The notes below the pieces were generated by a model, which worked only from the letters and a program-made list of their open reading frames with translations, ran no database searches and was not told the origin of the DNA. Position numbers and translations under genes: made by a program. DNA of 64,000 nt from Phycocordibacter sp964398865 (lineage in GTDB: Bacteria; Patescibacteriota; Minisyncoccia; Phycocordibacterales; Phycocordibacteraceae): positions 1 through 64,000 of the forward strand of contig CAYNOO010000002.1 of NCBI GenBank assembly GCA_964398865.1, given 5' to 3'. Below, piece after piece: positions 40,470-49,508 of the stretch (position 1 is the stretch's first letter; every line of letters begins with the position of its first letter).

Positions 40470-42944
40470 ATGTTTAAAAAAATAAAAGACACTTCGATCC
40501 TTCGAAACGCACGCCAAGGACTTGAGCGGGAAGCCTTGCGAGTGGATGGTCAGGGGCGTATCGCAACGAACCTTCATCCGAACGCGTTCGGGTCACCGCT
40601 TACCAATCCCTATATCACACTTGATTTTTCTGAAGCGCAGCTTGAATTCATCACGCCGCCTTTGAAGGGAGGGCCGGCTCTCCGGGGCTTTCTTGAGAAA
40701 CTCTACGCGTGGAGCTACCGGCAGATCGGTAGGGAGCTTCTCTGGCCGTTCAGCATGCCAGGAAAGTTGCCGGAGCACAGAAAGATAGCGCTTGCTCAGT
40801 TTGGTGCTTCTGTGGACGCTGAAGCGAAGCGCATCTACCGCGAAGGCTTGAAGCAGCGCTATGGCGGCGCCGTGCAGACTATCTCGGGCATCCATTACAA
40901 TTTCTCTCTTTCTGAATCCTTCTGGAGCGCATACGCGAGGGAGTGCGGCATTCTAGGCGATATATCGTCCTTCAAAGACGAGCAGTATTTTTCCCTGATG
41001 CGGAACGTCATCCGCTATGTGCCTTTAGTGACGTATCTTTTCGGTGCGTCCCCAGCCGCCGATAAGAGCTTTTTTACATCGCATCCTGAAAGTTTGAAGC
41101 AGCTCGATGCTTCAACATGGTACGGACCGTGGGCGACGTCCTTGCGACTCAGCGATTTTGGCTACCATAATGCGAAACGCAGTCCCGCTAGCGTTTCCTT
41201 CAACTCGCTTTCGGAATATGTGAATGATCTCTACAAAGCGGTATCAACTCCGTCGAAATTGTGGAGCGCGCTCGGCACCGAGGAGAGCGGGAAACAGATA
41301 CAGCTCAACACGAACATATTGCAACTTGAGAACGAGTTCTATGCTTCCATACGCCCCAAACAAAAGACGCACATGCACCCTGGAGAGAGTGTCCTTTGTT
41401 CCTTGGCGTGCGCGGGAGTGGAGTATGTAGAACTTCGAAGCATCGACCTTGACCCTTATGATCCGGCTGGAATTGGCGAGGAAGAACTCTCTTTTCTCCA
41501 TGCGTTCATGACCTATTGTTTACTGGTGCCGAGCGCTCGGTTTAAGGAAGGCGAGCAGAAGAAACTGGAAGACACTCACTCGCTCGTCGCGCTCATGGGT
41601 CGCAAGCCCGGTCTTGCTATCGATACGGGATCGCGGAAAGAGATTTTTTCGGCATGGGCGTCAAAGGCGCTGAAGGCTATTGCTGAAGTCGCGGAACTTT
41701 TGGATGAGGCGCATGAGACAAAACGATTTTCGCGGGTGGTGGCAGCGCAAGCGGAAAAGTTAGCAGACTCAGAGCTTACCCCTTCTGCGCGCGTCATCCG
41801 TGAGATGAGAGAGAAAGGAATCTCCTATGCTCTATACGGTGTGGCACTCGCGAAATCATACAAAGCCTCTGCGCGCGCTCTAGCCTTGTCTGCTTCATAT
41901 CAGGCGGAGATGAAAGAGCTTGCCCGTATTTCTCTCGAGGAAGCATCGCGTCGCGAAGCATATGATGATTGGATACTGAAAGGCTATGAGCATCTCGAGC
42001 TCTCTACTCAGATAGTGATACGAGCCGCACAGAAGCGAGGCATCGTCGTCGAAGTTCTTGACCCTACGCTCAACGTTATTGAGCTCACGAAAGGAAAGAA
42101 GAAAGAGGTCGTGAAGCAAGGAACTATCACGCGCTATGACAATTACCTCGGGTATGAGCTCATGAACCACAAATCTCTCACGAAGCTTTTTCTTCTGCAT
42201 GCTGGCATCTCGACGCCTCAAGGAGAGCGATTCACGGATAAGCAGGAAGCTCTTGATTTTTATCCAGCGCATTGCTCGCATGCGCTTGTCGTGAAGCCTT
42301 CCAGTACCAACTACGGCACGGGCGTCTCGATCGTCCGTCCTCGCGGAGATAAGGCATATCAATTAGCTGTTGAGCGAGCCTTCAAGCATGACAGCACCAT
42401 CCTCGTCGAGGAGTTCATCCCCGGAAAGGAATACCGTTTTCTCGTAATAGCTGGCAAGGTTATCGCAGTTCTGAACCGCGACCCGGCAAATGTGATAGGA
42501 GACGGAATACACAGCATTCGTGAGCTGGTGGAAGCGAAGAACACGGACCCCTTGAGTTATAAGCTGCCCGAGAAATATATTCACCTCCGAGCTGTCGAGA
42601 AAGAAATACTCGCCGAAGCGAAGCTCACGCCTGACTCCGTCCCTTCGCGAAATCGGAAAGTGTATCTGCGGAAGAACTCCAACGTGAACGACGGAGGAGA
42701 TCCTATCGACATACCCGACATGCCTGCGGCATACAAGAGGATAGCCATTCGCGCGGCTCGGACAGTGGGCGCGAATATATGCGGAGTCGATATGATAATC
42801 AAAGATCCCCTGAAGGTTCCGAAGGCGAACAATCATTCCATCATCGAGCTGAATTGGAATCCGGCGCTCTACCTCCACGGCTACCCGATCAAAGGAAAAC
42901 GACGCGATGTGGGCGGGGCAGTCTTAGATTTCTTGGGGTTTTGA
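40470..42944 (+). CDS. gshF: bifunctional glutamate-cysteine ligase/glutathione synthetase (GshF type)
   Basis: 824 residues. N-terminal half: a glutamate-cysteine ligase (GLEREALRVDGQGRIATNLHP, LDFSEAQLEFITPP, GIHYNFS, LQLENEFYASIRPK, VEYVELRSIDLDPYDPAGI). C-terminal half (about 500-824): an ATP-grasp domain (VVKPSSTNYGTGVSI, VEEFIPGKEYRFLVI, AANICGVDMII, IELNWNPALYLHGYP). This fusion makes glutathione from Glu, Cys and Gly in one protein. It stands alone, which is unusual for a CPR genome. Confidence 0.94.
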   Translation: MFKKIKDTSILRNARQGLEREALRVDGQGRIATNLHPNAFGSPLTNPYITLDFSEAQLEFITPPLKGGPALRGFLEKLYAWSYRQIGRELLWPFSMPGKLPEHRKIALAQFGASVDAEAKRIYREGLKQRYGGAVQTISGIHYNFSLSESFWSAYARECGILGDISSFKDEQYFSLMRNVIRYVPLVTYLFGASPAADKSFFTSHPESLKQLDASTWYGPWATSLRLSDFGYHNAKRSPASVSFNSLSEYVNDLYKAVSTPSKLWSALGTEESGKQIQLNTNILQLENEFYASIRPKQKTHMHPGESVLCSLACAGVEYVELRSIDLDPYDPAGIGEEELSFLHAFMTYCLLVPSARFKEGEQKKLEDTHSLVALMGRKPGLAIDTGSRKEIFSAWASKALKAIAEVAELLDEAHETKRFSRVVAAQAEKLADSELTPSARVIREMREKGISYALYGVALAKSYKASARALALSASYQAEMKELARISLEEASRREAYDDWILKGYEHLELSTQIVIRAAQKRGIVVEVLDPTLNVIELTKGKKKEVVKQGTITRYDNYLGYELMNHKSLTKLFLLHAGISTPQGERFTDKQEALDFYPAHCSHALVVKPSSTNYGTGVSIVRPRGDKAYQLAVERAFKHDSTILVEEFIPGKEYRFLVIAGKVIAVLNRDPANVIGDGIHSIRELVEAKNTDPLSYKLPEKYIHLRAVEKEILAEAKLTPDSVPSRNRKVYLRKNSNVNDGGDPIDIPDMPAAYKRIAIRAARTVGANICGVDMIIKDPLKVPKANNHSIIELNWNPALYLHGYPIKGKRRDVGGAVLDFLGF

Positions 42945-42976
42945 TTCTTTTGAACCTCTAGGATGTGGATATTTGG

Positions 42977-42982
42977 TATACT
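42977..42982 (+). promoter_or_regulatory. -10 box of the cupin gene
   Basis: TATACTG, 8 nt before the ATG at 42991. Confidence 0.55.
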
Positions 42983-42990
42983 GAAAGCCT

Positions 42991-43392
42991 ATGGACGGAT
43001 ACATCACTAATATTGAAGACGATACACTCGCCAATGAAAACTTCAGGAAAGTGCTTTATACCGACGAGCGGTTGCAACTGGTTATCATGAGCGTTGCGCC
43101 AAGCGACGACATAGGCGAAGAGGTGCACGAGGTTGACCAGTTCATCAGAATTGAAAGTGGAGAAGGGAAGTCGGTCTTGAACGGTGAGACGAGTACTCTT
43201 AAGGACGGTTCTGTTGTCGTGATTCCTGCGGGCACGAAACATAACATCGTAAATACTTCTTCTGAAAATCCGTTGAAGCTCTATACGCTCTACGCACCGC
43301 CAAACCACCGGGAGGGTGTCGTGCACAAAACGAAAGCGGAGGCTGAAGCGGACGAAGAGCACTTTCAGACAAAGCCCCGTGAATATGATTGA
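42991..43392 (+). CDS. cupin-domain protein
   Basis: 133 residues with a single cupin barrel: EEVHEVDQFIRIESGEG (His/Gln metal motif), GSVVVIPAGTKHNIVNTS (second motif with His), then LKLYTLYAPPNHREGVVHKT. Related stand-alone cupins are often of unknown substrate. The short distance to the TATACT box suggests a nearly leaderless mRNA. Confidence 0.9.
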   Translation: MDGYITNIEDDTLANENFRKVLYTDERLQLVIMSVAPSDDIGEEVHEVDQFIRIESGEGKSVLNGETSTLKDGSVVVIPAGTKHNIVNTSSENPLKLYTLYAPPNHREGVVHKTKAEAEADEEHFQTKPREYD

Positions 43393-43398
43393 TATACT
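43393..43398 (+). promoter_or_regulatory. -10 box of the 43405 gene (leaderless)
   Basis: TATACTG overlapping the cupin stop region, 6 nt before the ATG at 43405. Confidence 0.55.
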
Positions 43399-43404
43399 GT
43401 GAAT

Positions 43405-44151
43405 ATGGATATTCCTAAAGGAACGAAGGTAATGCTCTTCGTAACAGGAATAATTTTCTGTATCGTTACCACGTTCACTTTTCTCGTGGGTGGAGCCGTC
43501 ACGGATCTTGATCCCTCCGAAAACGACGGGACGTCGCCCGGTGTTGTCGTACCTGCAGACGGTCCTATCGTTATCAAAGGAACGATGTTGTGTCTCCCGC
43601 ATAAGAATACGAGCGGAACGCAAACGATGGAATGCGCGTATGGTCTGAAAGATGACATGGAACGATATTTTGCGTTAAGCGATTCCGATCCTAACTACAT
43701 GAACATCATCGGTGTTCCTATGAATGTGCAGGTGCAGGTTGAAGGAATTTTTGGAGCTCGCGCTAATTCCAACTATCAGGATATTGGAATCATTTCAGTA
43801 ACGAAAATCACAGCAGTCAATACCACTCCCGCAAACGCGAGCGGCATACGAGGCAGAGCACTCTTAGGACCTACGTGCCCTGTGGAGCGGAATCCTCCAG
43901 ACCCCGCATGTGCTGATAAGCCCTACCAAACCTCACTCGTCGTTACTACTGCGGATGGTGCGAAAGTCGTTAAAGAATTTTCTACCGACGGAGCGGGGTT
44001 GTTTTCGATTAGTCTACCCCCGGGGAGTTATGCTATTCGCTCTGGCGCTGCATCAAATATCCGTCCGTATTGTCAAAGCAACGGCACAATAGAGGTGAAA
44101 CAAAGCGCTTTTGCAGACGCCACTATTTCTTGCGATACGGGAATCCGCTAG
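43405..44151 (+). CDS. membrane-anchored protein with carboxypeptidase-regulatory-like domain
   Basis: About 248 residues: an N-terminal TM (about 8-30, VMLFVTGIIFCIVTTFTFLV), a middle tRNA_anti/OB-like segment (PADGPIVIKGTMLC ... VQVQVEGIFG), and a C-terminal beta-sandwich domain of about 90 residues (GIRGRALLGPTCPV ... FSTDGAGLFSISLPPGSYAI). The latter resembles carboxypeptidase-regulatory-like domains common on bacterial surface proteins. Four to six Cys suggest disulfides. Faces the outside; role unknown. Confidence 0.7.
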   Translation: MDIPKGTKVMLFVTGIIFCIVTTFTFLVGGAVTDLDPSENDGTSPGVVVPADGPIVIKGTMLCLPHKNTSGTQTMECAYGLKDDMERYFALSDSDPNYMNIIGVPMNVQVQVEGIFGARANSNYQDIGIISVTKITAVNTTPANASGIRGRALLGPTCPVERNPPDPACADKPYQTSLVVTTADGAKVVKEFSTDGAGLFSISLPPGSYAIRSGAASNIRPYCQSNGTIEVKQSAFADATISCDTGIR

Positions 44152-44174
44152 TACTTTTCATTTTCAAGATTTGT

Positions 44175-45137
44175 ATGTTCAAAGGAAAGGCATTCCTCTC
44201 CACCCTCATACTGACCGTATTCACTCTGCTCGTAATCCTCGCATATTTTATCGTTCCTAATGGATATGCCGGAGCTCGTTCTGTTCTAGGGGAAACCGAA
44301 TCGTTAGCGTCTGTTCTGCCGGGAGTCGTTATAGCACTTACTAATACCGATCGCGTAAAGAACGGCTCGCTGCTGCTTGTTGAGAACCCGCTTCTCACAA
44401 AAGCTGCGCAGATGAAGGCTGATGATATGCTTGCGCGTCAGTATTATGCGCACGTGACTCCAGAGGGGAATACCCCTCTCTATTTTTTTGATATGGTTGG
44501 ATACAAATATCTGAACGCGGGAGAGAATCTTGACCTGACCTACGTGAGTACAGCGGAAGATGTGCATATGGCGTGGATGAACTCACCTGCACACCGTGCG
44601 AATCTCCTTTTGCCACAGTACACCGAGATAGGCGTCGGTGTTGCCGAAGGGAACTATCAAGGATATTCGGTTACCTTTGTGGTAGAAATGCTCGCGACAC
44701 CTTTGCCGCCATCCCCAGTATCCAAGGTTGCCCCAACCTCTCTGCCGTCTGTTTCGACTAACGCGGCAACCCCGCCGGCTCCAGTAAAGACTACTCCAAA
44801 AGCATTCACTCCTGTCATCCCTGTTTCTTCGCCGCCTTCGGTGCAGACATCTCTTGCGACATTCGTTTCTACTTCAACCGAAGCGCTTCCTCCTATTCTT
44901 GATAGAGTAGTGTCTCAAGCTGTTTCGAGTTCACTGCCACTGCCTACCCTCATCATTTCTGCATCGAGCACTGAAAACGCGGTTGAACTTCTTGCGGAGT
45001 TTAAGCATGCTCGGATTTCCTTCAAGGAATTGGTGCGCTCTTTCTTTCAAAGCGTGGGGGAGACAGCAAGTCATTTTCTTTCAAAAATATCGAAATTATT
45101 CTCGCGAGGGAGTGAAATAAATATTCTCACGAAATAA
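44175..45137 (+). CDS. anchored CAP/SCP-domain protein
   Basis: About 320 residues: an N-terminal TM (about 6-28), then a CAP domain (about 50-185: NPLLTKAAQMKADDMLARQY, HVTPEGNTPLYFF, NAGENLDL, AWMNSPAHRANLLLPQYTEIGVGV), then a long Pro/Ser/Thr/Val-rich region and an amphipathic tail. CAP domains in bacteria are secreted and of mostly unknown activity. The two putative metal His (HVTP, AHRAN) are kept. Confidence 0.9.
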   Translation: MFKGKAFLSTLILTVFTLLVILAYFIVPNGYAGARSVLGETESLASVLPGVVIALTNTDRVKNGSLLLVENPLLTKAAQMKADDMLARQYYAHVTPEGNTPLYFFDMVGYKYLNAGENLDLTYVSTAEDVHMAWMNSPAHRANLLLPQYTEIGVGVAEGNYQGYSVTFVVEMLATPLPPSPVSKVAPTSLPSVSTNAATPPAPVKTTPKAFTPVIPVSSPPSVQTSLATFVSTSTEALPPILDRVVSQAVSSSLPLPTLIISASSTENAVELLAEFKHARISFKELVRSFFQSVGETASHFLSKISKLFSRGSEINILTK

Positions 45138-45304
45138 GGAGACGCTCCATTTCCACAGCCGGTCCTTTCATCGCCCCTTCACGTATCAAGGCGGATACTG
45201 ATAGCCGCGGCTGCTTACTCGCAGCTGTTCAGCCTTTATAAATGATAATCGAGCGACTTCTTTTGGCGCTCGCGCTTTAGCAGACAGAGATAACCTACAC
45301 GCTT

Positions 45305-45676
45305 ATGATGAAACCTTTCCTTCACTGGCTGCTGTCAGCCATCGTGATTGGCGTTGCTGCGTTCTTGGTGCCAGGTGTCGAAGTGACAATCCTAGGCGCA
45401 CTTCTCGCGGCTGTCGTCCTTGCGCTTCTCTCAGTGTTTATTAAGCCATTCATTGAGCTTCTCACGTTGCCGGTTAACGTGGTGACGCTAGGTCTCTTCT
45501 CTTTCGTCATCAACGCAGCACTCGTCCTTCTTGCTGCAGCAGTCGTTCCTGGATTTGCCGTTGGCAATTTCTGGTGGGCGCTTCTCTTCTCGGTCGTACT
45601 TTCTCTCCTCAACGTCGTGTTTGGTGTCGGGGTCATGGAATCTGATCGAAAGGTTTTGAGCCCACGACATTCGTGA
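45305..45676 (+). CDS. YvlD/phage-holin-4-like four-TM membrane protein
   Basis: 123 residues with four TM helices and GVEVTILGALLAAVVLALLS, KPFIELLTLPVNVVTLGLFS and a GFAVGNFWWALLFS-type stretch, the pattern of the 4-TM PF04020 (YvlD) family. Despite its name this family is not by itself evidence of a phage. The 168 nt upstream contain a GAGCG/CGCTC hairpin but no clear promoter. A strong terminator follows. Confidence 0.85.
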   Translation: MMKPFLHWLLSAIVIGVAAFLVPGVEVTILGALLAAVVLALLSVFIKPFIELLTLPVNVVTLGLFSFVINAALVLLAAAVVPGFAVGNFWWALLFSVVLSLLNVVFGVGVMESDRKVLSPRHS

Positions 45677-45682
45677 AGTTAA

Positions 45683-45712
45683 AAAAACGGCGCCTGTATG
45701 GGCGCCGTTTTT
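45683..45712 (+). terminator. intrinsic terminator
   Basis: Twelve-bp stem AAAAACGGCGCC/GGCGCCGTTTTT, loop TGTATG. Confidence 0.9.
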
Positions 45713-45726
45713 GGTGGAGCGTTTGT

Positions 45727-45732
45727 TATACT
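45727..45732 (+). promoter_or_regulatory. -10 box of the 45741 gene
   Basis: TATACT, 8 nt before the ATG at 45741. Confidence 0.55.
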
Positions 45733-45740
45733 TACATCAG

Positions 45741-46400
45741 ATGAATCAAAAAACTATCATCGGTCTTGTTTCCACAGCGGTGCTTGTTCTCATTGTCGGA
45801 GGGCTGCTGTGGGCGCTAGAGGAGAATGGCGCAGTGCCGTCCACGGGAGAGCCTGTAGCAACCACTACTCCAAACCCGATTACACCGCTTCCGTATGGTG
45901 CGGTCACTCTACGTTTGGGTGAGAAAGCAACATTTCAGGATGTGAGTATACGCCCCGTCTCAATTGAGGAAGATAGTCGATGTCCGCAAGATGTGCAGTG
46001 TATCCAGGCAGGGACAGTTCAGGTAAAAGTTGCAATAGCCGGAAGAGCGGGAACCGATACCCAAATAATCGGTCTTGGAAAATCACTTGCTACTGAAAAC
46101 GAAACTATTTCCTTTAATGCTGCACTTCCCGCAAAAATCTCGACTGTGCCCCTCATGCCAGCAGACTACATTCTCACCTTTACCGTGACGAAGCGCGCCG
46201 CTGTCACTGGGGGCTGTTTCGTTGGCGGCTGTTCCTCGCAGATTTGCAGCGACCAACCTGGCGCTATATCTACGTGCGAATATCGTGCTGAATATGCTTG
46301 TTATAAGAGTGCAGTTTGCGAACGACAGCAAAATGGACAATGCGGCTGGACTGACACCACGACGCTTCGGGCATGCCTGCTTAATCCTCCATCACTATAA
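45741..46400 (+). CDS. anchored protein with eight-Cys cluster domain
   Basis: About 219 residues from the ATG at 45741. An N-terminal TM (about 5-26) is followed by a beta domain (VTLRLGEKATFQDVSIRPVS ... CPQDVQCIQAGTVQVKVAI) and a C-terminal Cys-rich domain: CFVGGCSSQICS, STCEYRAEYACY, CERQQNGQCGWTDT and ACLL, eight Cys in all. Such Cys-cluster tails (with the QxGQCGWT motif) occur in secreted bacterial proteins. Role unknown. Confidence 0.8.
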   Translation: MNQKTIIGLVSTAVLVLIVGGLLWALEENGAVPSTGEPVATTTPNPITPLPYGAVTLRLGEKATFQDVSIRPVSIEEDSRCPQDVQCIQAGTVQVKVAIAGRAGTDTQIIGLGKSLATENETISFNAALPAKISTVPLMPADYILTFTVTKRAAVTGGCFVGGCSSQICSDQPGAISTCEYRAEYACYKSAVCERQQNGQCGWTDTTTLRACLLNPPSL

Positions 46401-46405
46401 AGTTC

Positions 46406-46672
46406 ATGGACATACTTCTCATTAATATCGTCGGCTACACCGCGAGCGTTGTTGGCACCTCGTTGATGTTGCCTCAGATGTATAGGTCGTTGAAGACAAA
46501 AAGCGTCGAAGACCTTTCGTGGGGCATGCTCATACTTTATTTCCTGAACTGTGCTCTGTGGCTTATGTATGGAATCTTAATAGGTGCGATGCCAGTCATC
46601 ATCACGAATGCAGTGGCGCTTCTCATAAGTATTATCCAGATTGCTCTGAAGATGCGGTATTCGAAACACTAG
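46406..46672 (+). CDS. SemiSWEET/PQ-loop small transporter
   Basis: 88 residues with three TM helices. TSLMLPQMYRSLKTKSVEDLSW contains the PQ motif, and NCALWLMYGILIGAMPVIITNA fits bacterial SemiSWEETs, which dimerise to move sugars. It begins 6 nt after the previous stop. Substrate is not inferable. Confidence 0.9.
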   Translation: MDILLINIVGYTASVVGTSLMLPQMYRSLKTKSVEDLSWGMLILYFLNCALWLMYGILIGAMPVIITNAVALLISIIQIALKMRYSKH

Positions 46673-46705
46673 GCATAAAATATTTTTTGAATTTTTGACG
46701 CACGC

Positions 46706-47518
46706 GTGAAATACAAGCTCATAAAAAAAGAAATCGGTCAGACACCACTTCAGGCTCTTGAAGTGTTTCGCGACACGGAGAAATTCTTGAAAGATGTGCC
46801 TCTTACGTATGCAGGCAGGTTGGATCCGATGGCAGAGGGGAAGCTCCTCATTCTCATAGGAGAAGAATGCAAGAAGCGGGAGCACTACGATGTACTTGAT
46901 AAGGAATACGAGTTTGAAATCTTACTTGGCTTTTCTACTGATACGGGAGATATCCTTGGCATTGCAGAAAAGGAATTCGAAGAGGAGGAAACAGGTTTCA
47001 ATTCAGAAAAAGACTTCCACGCGCTTGCTCGCGCATTTAAAGGTACACATACCTTGAGATATCCTGCTTTCTCTTCAAAGACAGTTGGTGGCAAGTCTCT
47101 TTTTGAACATGCGCTCGAAGGCACGCTCTCTGGTATAGAGATTCCTACCACTCCCATGCACATATATAGAATGAAGTATGTGGGCAGAGAGGTTATAGAA
47201 AGGGGAAAGCTGATAGAGAATATAGTAAAGAAAATAAATTTACTAAAGGCTCCAGCGGATTCGGGACGAGTAGGGGCTGACTTTAGAAAGGGAGAGATTC
47301 TTTCGCGGTGGGAAACACTTCAAAATCCTGCCCAAAAACAACATACGGTCATTACGTTTCGAGCAATTGTCTCTTCCGGTACCTACGTTCGCGCTCTCGC
47401 ACCTTTGATTGCTGAGGCTCTTGGCGCGAAAGGGCTTGCGTACTCTATTAAGCGTACGAAAATAGGTCGATATCAGCCCATAACGCCGTATTTTGGATTT
47501 TGGAAACAAGTCTTTTAA
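46706..47518 (+). CDS. truB: tRNA pseudouridine-55 synthase
   Basis: About 270 residues, GTG start. Catalytic Asp in YAGRLDPMAEGKLLI (about residue 41), YEFEILLGFSTDTGDILG, RYPAFSSKTVGGKSLFEHA and SSGTYVRALA. It isomerises U55 of the tRNA T-loop. There is a charged, longer-than-usual insert (about 90-110). TruB normally follows rbfA/infB in bacteria; here it does not. Confidence 0.94.
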   Translation: MKYKLIKKEIGQTPLQALEVFRDTEKFLKDVPLTYAGRLDPMAEGKLLILIGEECKKREHYDVLDKEYEFEILLGFSTDTGDILGIAEKEFEEEETGFNSEKDFHALARAFKGTHTLRYPAFSSKTVGGKSLFEHALEGTLSGIEIPTTPMHIYRMKYVGREVIERGKLIENIVKKINLLKAPADSGRVGADFRKGEILSRWETLQNPAQKQHTVITFRAIVSSGTYVRALAPLIAEALGAKGLAYSIKRTKIGRYQPITPYFGFWKQVF

Positions 47519-47564
47519 TGCAGTAAAATCGAGGTGCGCTATAGTAGGTAGAGCGTTAAAGGTC

Positions 47565-48665
47565 ATGCAAAAGAAAACTCAAGCAGCAAAGAAAATAGAA
47601 AAAAAGGTATCGCTCCGTGCTGTGGTTGGCATATGCATTGCCTCCTTAGTGCTTTTGTATCTTGTGGGATACATAAACATATTTGATACGACCTATTCCG
47701 TTACCGAAGCGGATGCCGAGACTCTTCTCCCTTTGACTCCGCATGTTGTAGCGTTAGATAAGGTGGCATATGACGCGAAGCTTATAAAGCTCGCCAATTA
47801 TGCAAGTTCCACTCTGGCTCTGAGAACCGCTTCATCGAGCCCGCTTCTGTGGCCGGTGAAAACCGTGTACCCGAACGCTGGCGCCATACTGCCGTTTAAA
47901 CGTATCGTCGCTTATTACGGGAATTTCTATTCAAAAGGCATGGGGGTCCTTGGGCAATATCCAGAAGCAGAAATGATTCAAAAACTGAAAGGGGAAGTAG
48001 CCGTATGGAATGCTGCCGACCCGACGACGCCGGTTGTTCCTGCTATCAACTACATTGTCATAACCGCTCAAGGTAGTGCCGGCAAAGATGGGAAGTATCG
48101 ATTACGCATGCCGGACACACAGATTGAGCATGCGCTGGAGCTTGCAAAACAAGTTGATGGAATCGTCATCCTCGATGTGCAGGTGGGCTTGAGCGACTTG
48201 CCCACAGAGCTGCCTATCTATGAAAAGTATTTCAAGATGCCACAGGTACATCTCGGTATTGATCCTGAATTTGCGATGCACAACGGCACGCGCCCCGGCA
48301 GAGTCATTGGTTCGTTTGATGCTGTGGACATAAATTATGCCGCCAACTATCTTGCGAAGATTGTTAAGGAAAATAATCTTCCTCCTAAGATTCTTGTGGT
48401 ACATCGCTTCACCGAGGATATGGTGACGCGTTATAAAAAAATTACGCCGCTTCCGGAAGTACAGATAGTCATGGATATGGACGGGTGGGGATTTGCAGCC
48501 AAGAAGATAAACACCTATAACACCGTTGTCTATCCGGAACCTGTTCAGTTTACGGGTTTCAAACTCTTCTATAAGAACGACATACTTCCCCCCTCGACAC
48601 GAATGCTCACACCTGCAGAAATACTCAAACTAACTCCGCAACCTTCTTTTATTCAATACCAATAA
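47565..48665 (+). CDS. membrane-anchored protein, possibly TIM-barrel hydrolase-like
   Basis: About 366 residues from the ATG at 47565. It has a basic N-terminus and one TM (about 18-38), then a globular extracellular domain: FKRIVAYYGNFYSKGMGVLG, VPAINYIVITAQGSAGKDG, DGIVILDVQVGLSDLP, HLGIDPEFAM, ILVVHRFTEDMV, VQIVMDMDGWG. Alternating beta strands and helices with acidic residues near strand ends suggest a TIM barrel, perhaps a glycosidase-like fold. I do not recognise the family. Confidence 0.7.
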   Translation: MQKKTQAAKKIEKKVSLRAVVGICIASLVLLYLVGYINIFDTTYSVTEADAETLLPLTPHVVALDKVAYDAKLIKLANYASSTLALRTASSSPLLWPVKTVYPNAGAILPFKRIVAYYGNFYSKGMGVLGQYPEAEMIQKLKGEVAVWNAADPTTPVVPAINYIVITAQGSAGKDGKYRLRMPDTQIEHALELAKQVDGIVILDVQVGLSDLPTELPIYEKYFKMPQVHLGIDPEFAMHNGTRPGRVIGSFDAVDINYAANYLAKIVKENNLPPKILVVHRFTEDMVTRYKKITPLPEVQIVMDMDGWGFAAKKINTYNTVVYPEPVQFTGFKLFYKNDILPPSTRMLTPAEILKLTPQPSFIQYQ

Positions 48666-48830
48666 CGAGGCTTCAAGAAATAGAAAGCCAAGGGCTGTGT
48701 GTAATAAAGCAAGCAGGTCAGCGTCCTTATCTCCAGGGTTGCCTTAGGGCACCTAGCAGGGTCGCGGTTATGCGCTATTCTGTAATAAGGTATTTATACG
48801 AGCTTTATAAAATTTATATAACTTAGAACT

Positions 48831-49391
48831 ATGACTCAGAAAAATATAATTATCGCAGTCATTGTCCTTGTCATCATAGGCTTGGGTTTCTGGTATTTCT
48901 CTTCAAAGAATGCCGCTCCCACCACGGACACTGATGTGACCGTGGGTGACGAGACTACTGATACGTCAGCCACTGGCGCTACAGCAGCTACGCCTACGAA
49001 AGGTACGGGAACGTTGAAGACTGCGTTTGTGCAGGGAGGCAATTACACCTGTACGCTCGATGCGCTCGCTAGCGACAACGGTAAGACTACCGGAACCGTA
49101 TACGCGTCTGCAGGAAAGACTCGTACGGATTTTCGTGCTCAGACTACTGACGGCACGGTAGCAGAACTTCACATAATTCGCGATGGCACCTCGGCATACA
49201 CGTGGGTATCGGGACAGACGACGGGTACTAAGACCGCTATTACGGCAACGAGTCCGTTTGTTCCTCATCAGCCATCAGGAGCTGGTATCGCTATCACCGA
49301 TGAATCTTCAGTCAATTGGGATTGTCATCCGTGGTTGACCGATAAAGCGCAGTTTGTTCCTCCATCGACTATCACGTTTATCGCTGAGTAG
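48831..49391 (+). CDS. anchored extracytoplasmic protein, C(E/H)PW family, paralogue 2
   Basis: 186 residues: an N-terminal TM (about 5-24), a Thr/Ala-rich linker, then the beta domain shared with 36962-37480 (early Cys, IIRDGTSAYTW, DCHPW ... FVPPSTITF). The linker is longer than in its paralogue. A terminator follows. The 165 nt upstream have short hairpins and a TATTCT box near 48777, with nothing I can name. Confidence 0.7.
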   Translation: MTQKNIIIAVIVLVIIGLGFWYFSSKNAAPTTDTDVTVGDETTDTSATGATAATPTKGTGTLKTAFVQGGNYTCTLDALASDNGKTTGTVYASAGKTRTDFRAQTTDGTVAELHIIRDGTSAYTWVSGQTTGTKTAITATSPFVPHQPSGAGIAITDESSVNWDCHPWLTDKAQFVPPSTITFIAE

Positions 49392-49411
49392 GAACTCTTT
49401 CCTGGCTTGTT

Positions 49412-49440
49412 AAAAAACCTCCCCTAGTGGGAGGTTTTTT
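49412..49440 (+). terminator. intrinsic terminator
   Basis: Stem AAAAAACCTCCC/GGGAGGTTTTTT, loop CTAGT. Confidence 0.9.
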
Positions 49441-49508
49441 GATGGGTACAGCATGGTACTATTGCAAACCCGTGATTACCCGGTACTTCGGGATAGTGCG
49501 CGATCACA

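Noticed and set aside
45305..45676. Phage holin / prophage
   Set aside because: The YvlD/holin-4 family is common on chromosomes and no other phage genes are nearby.
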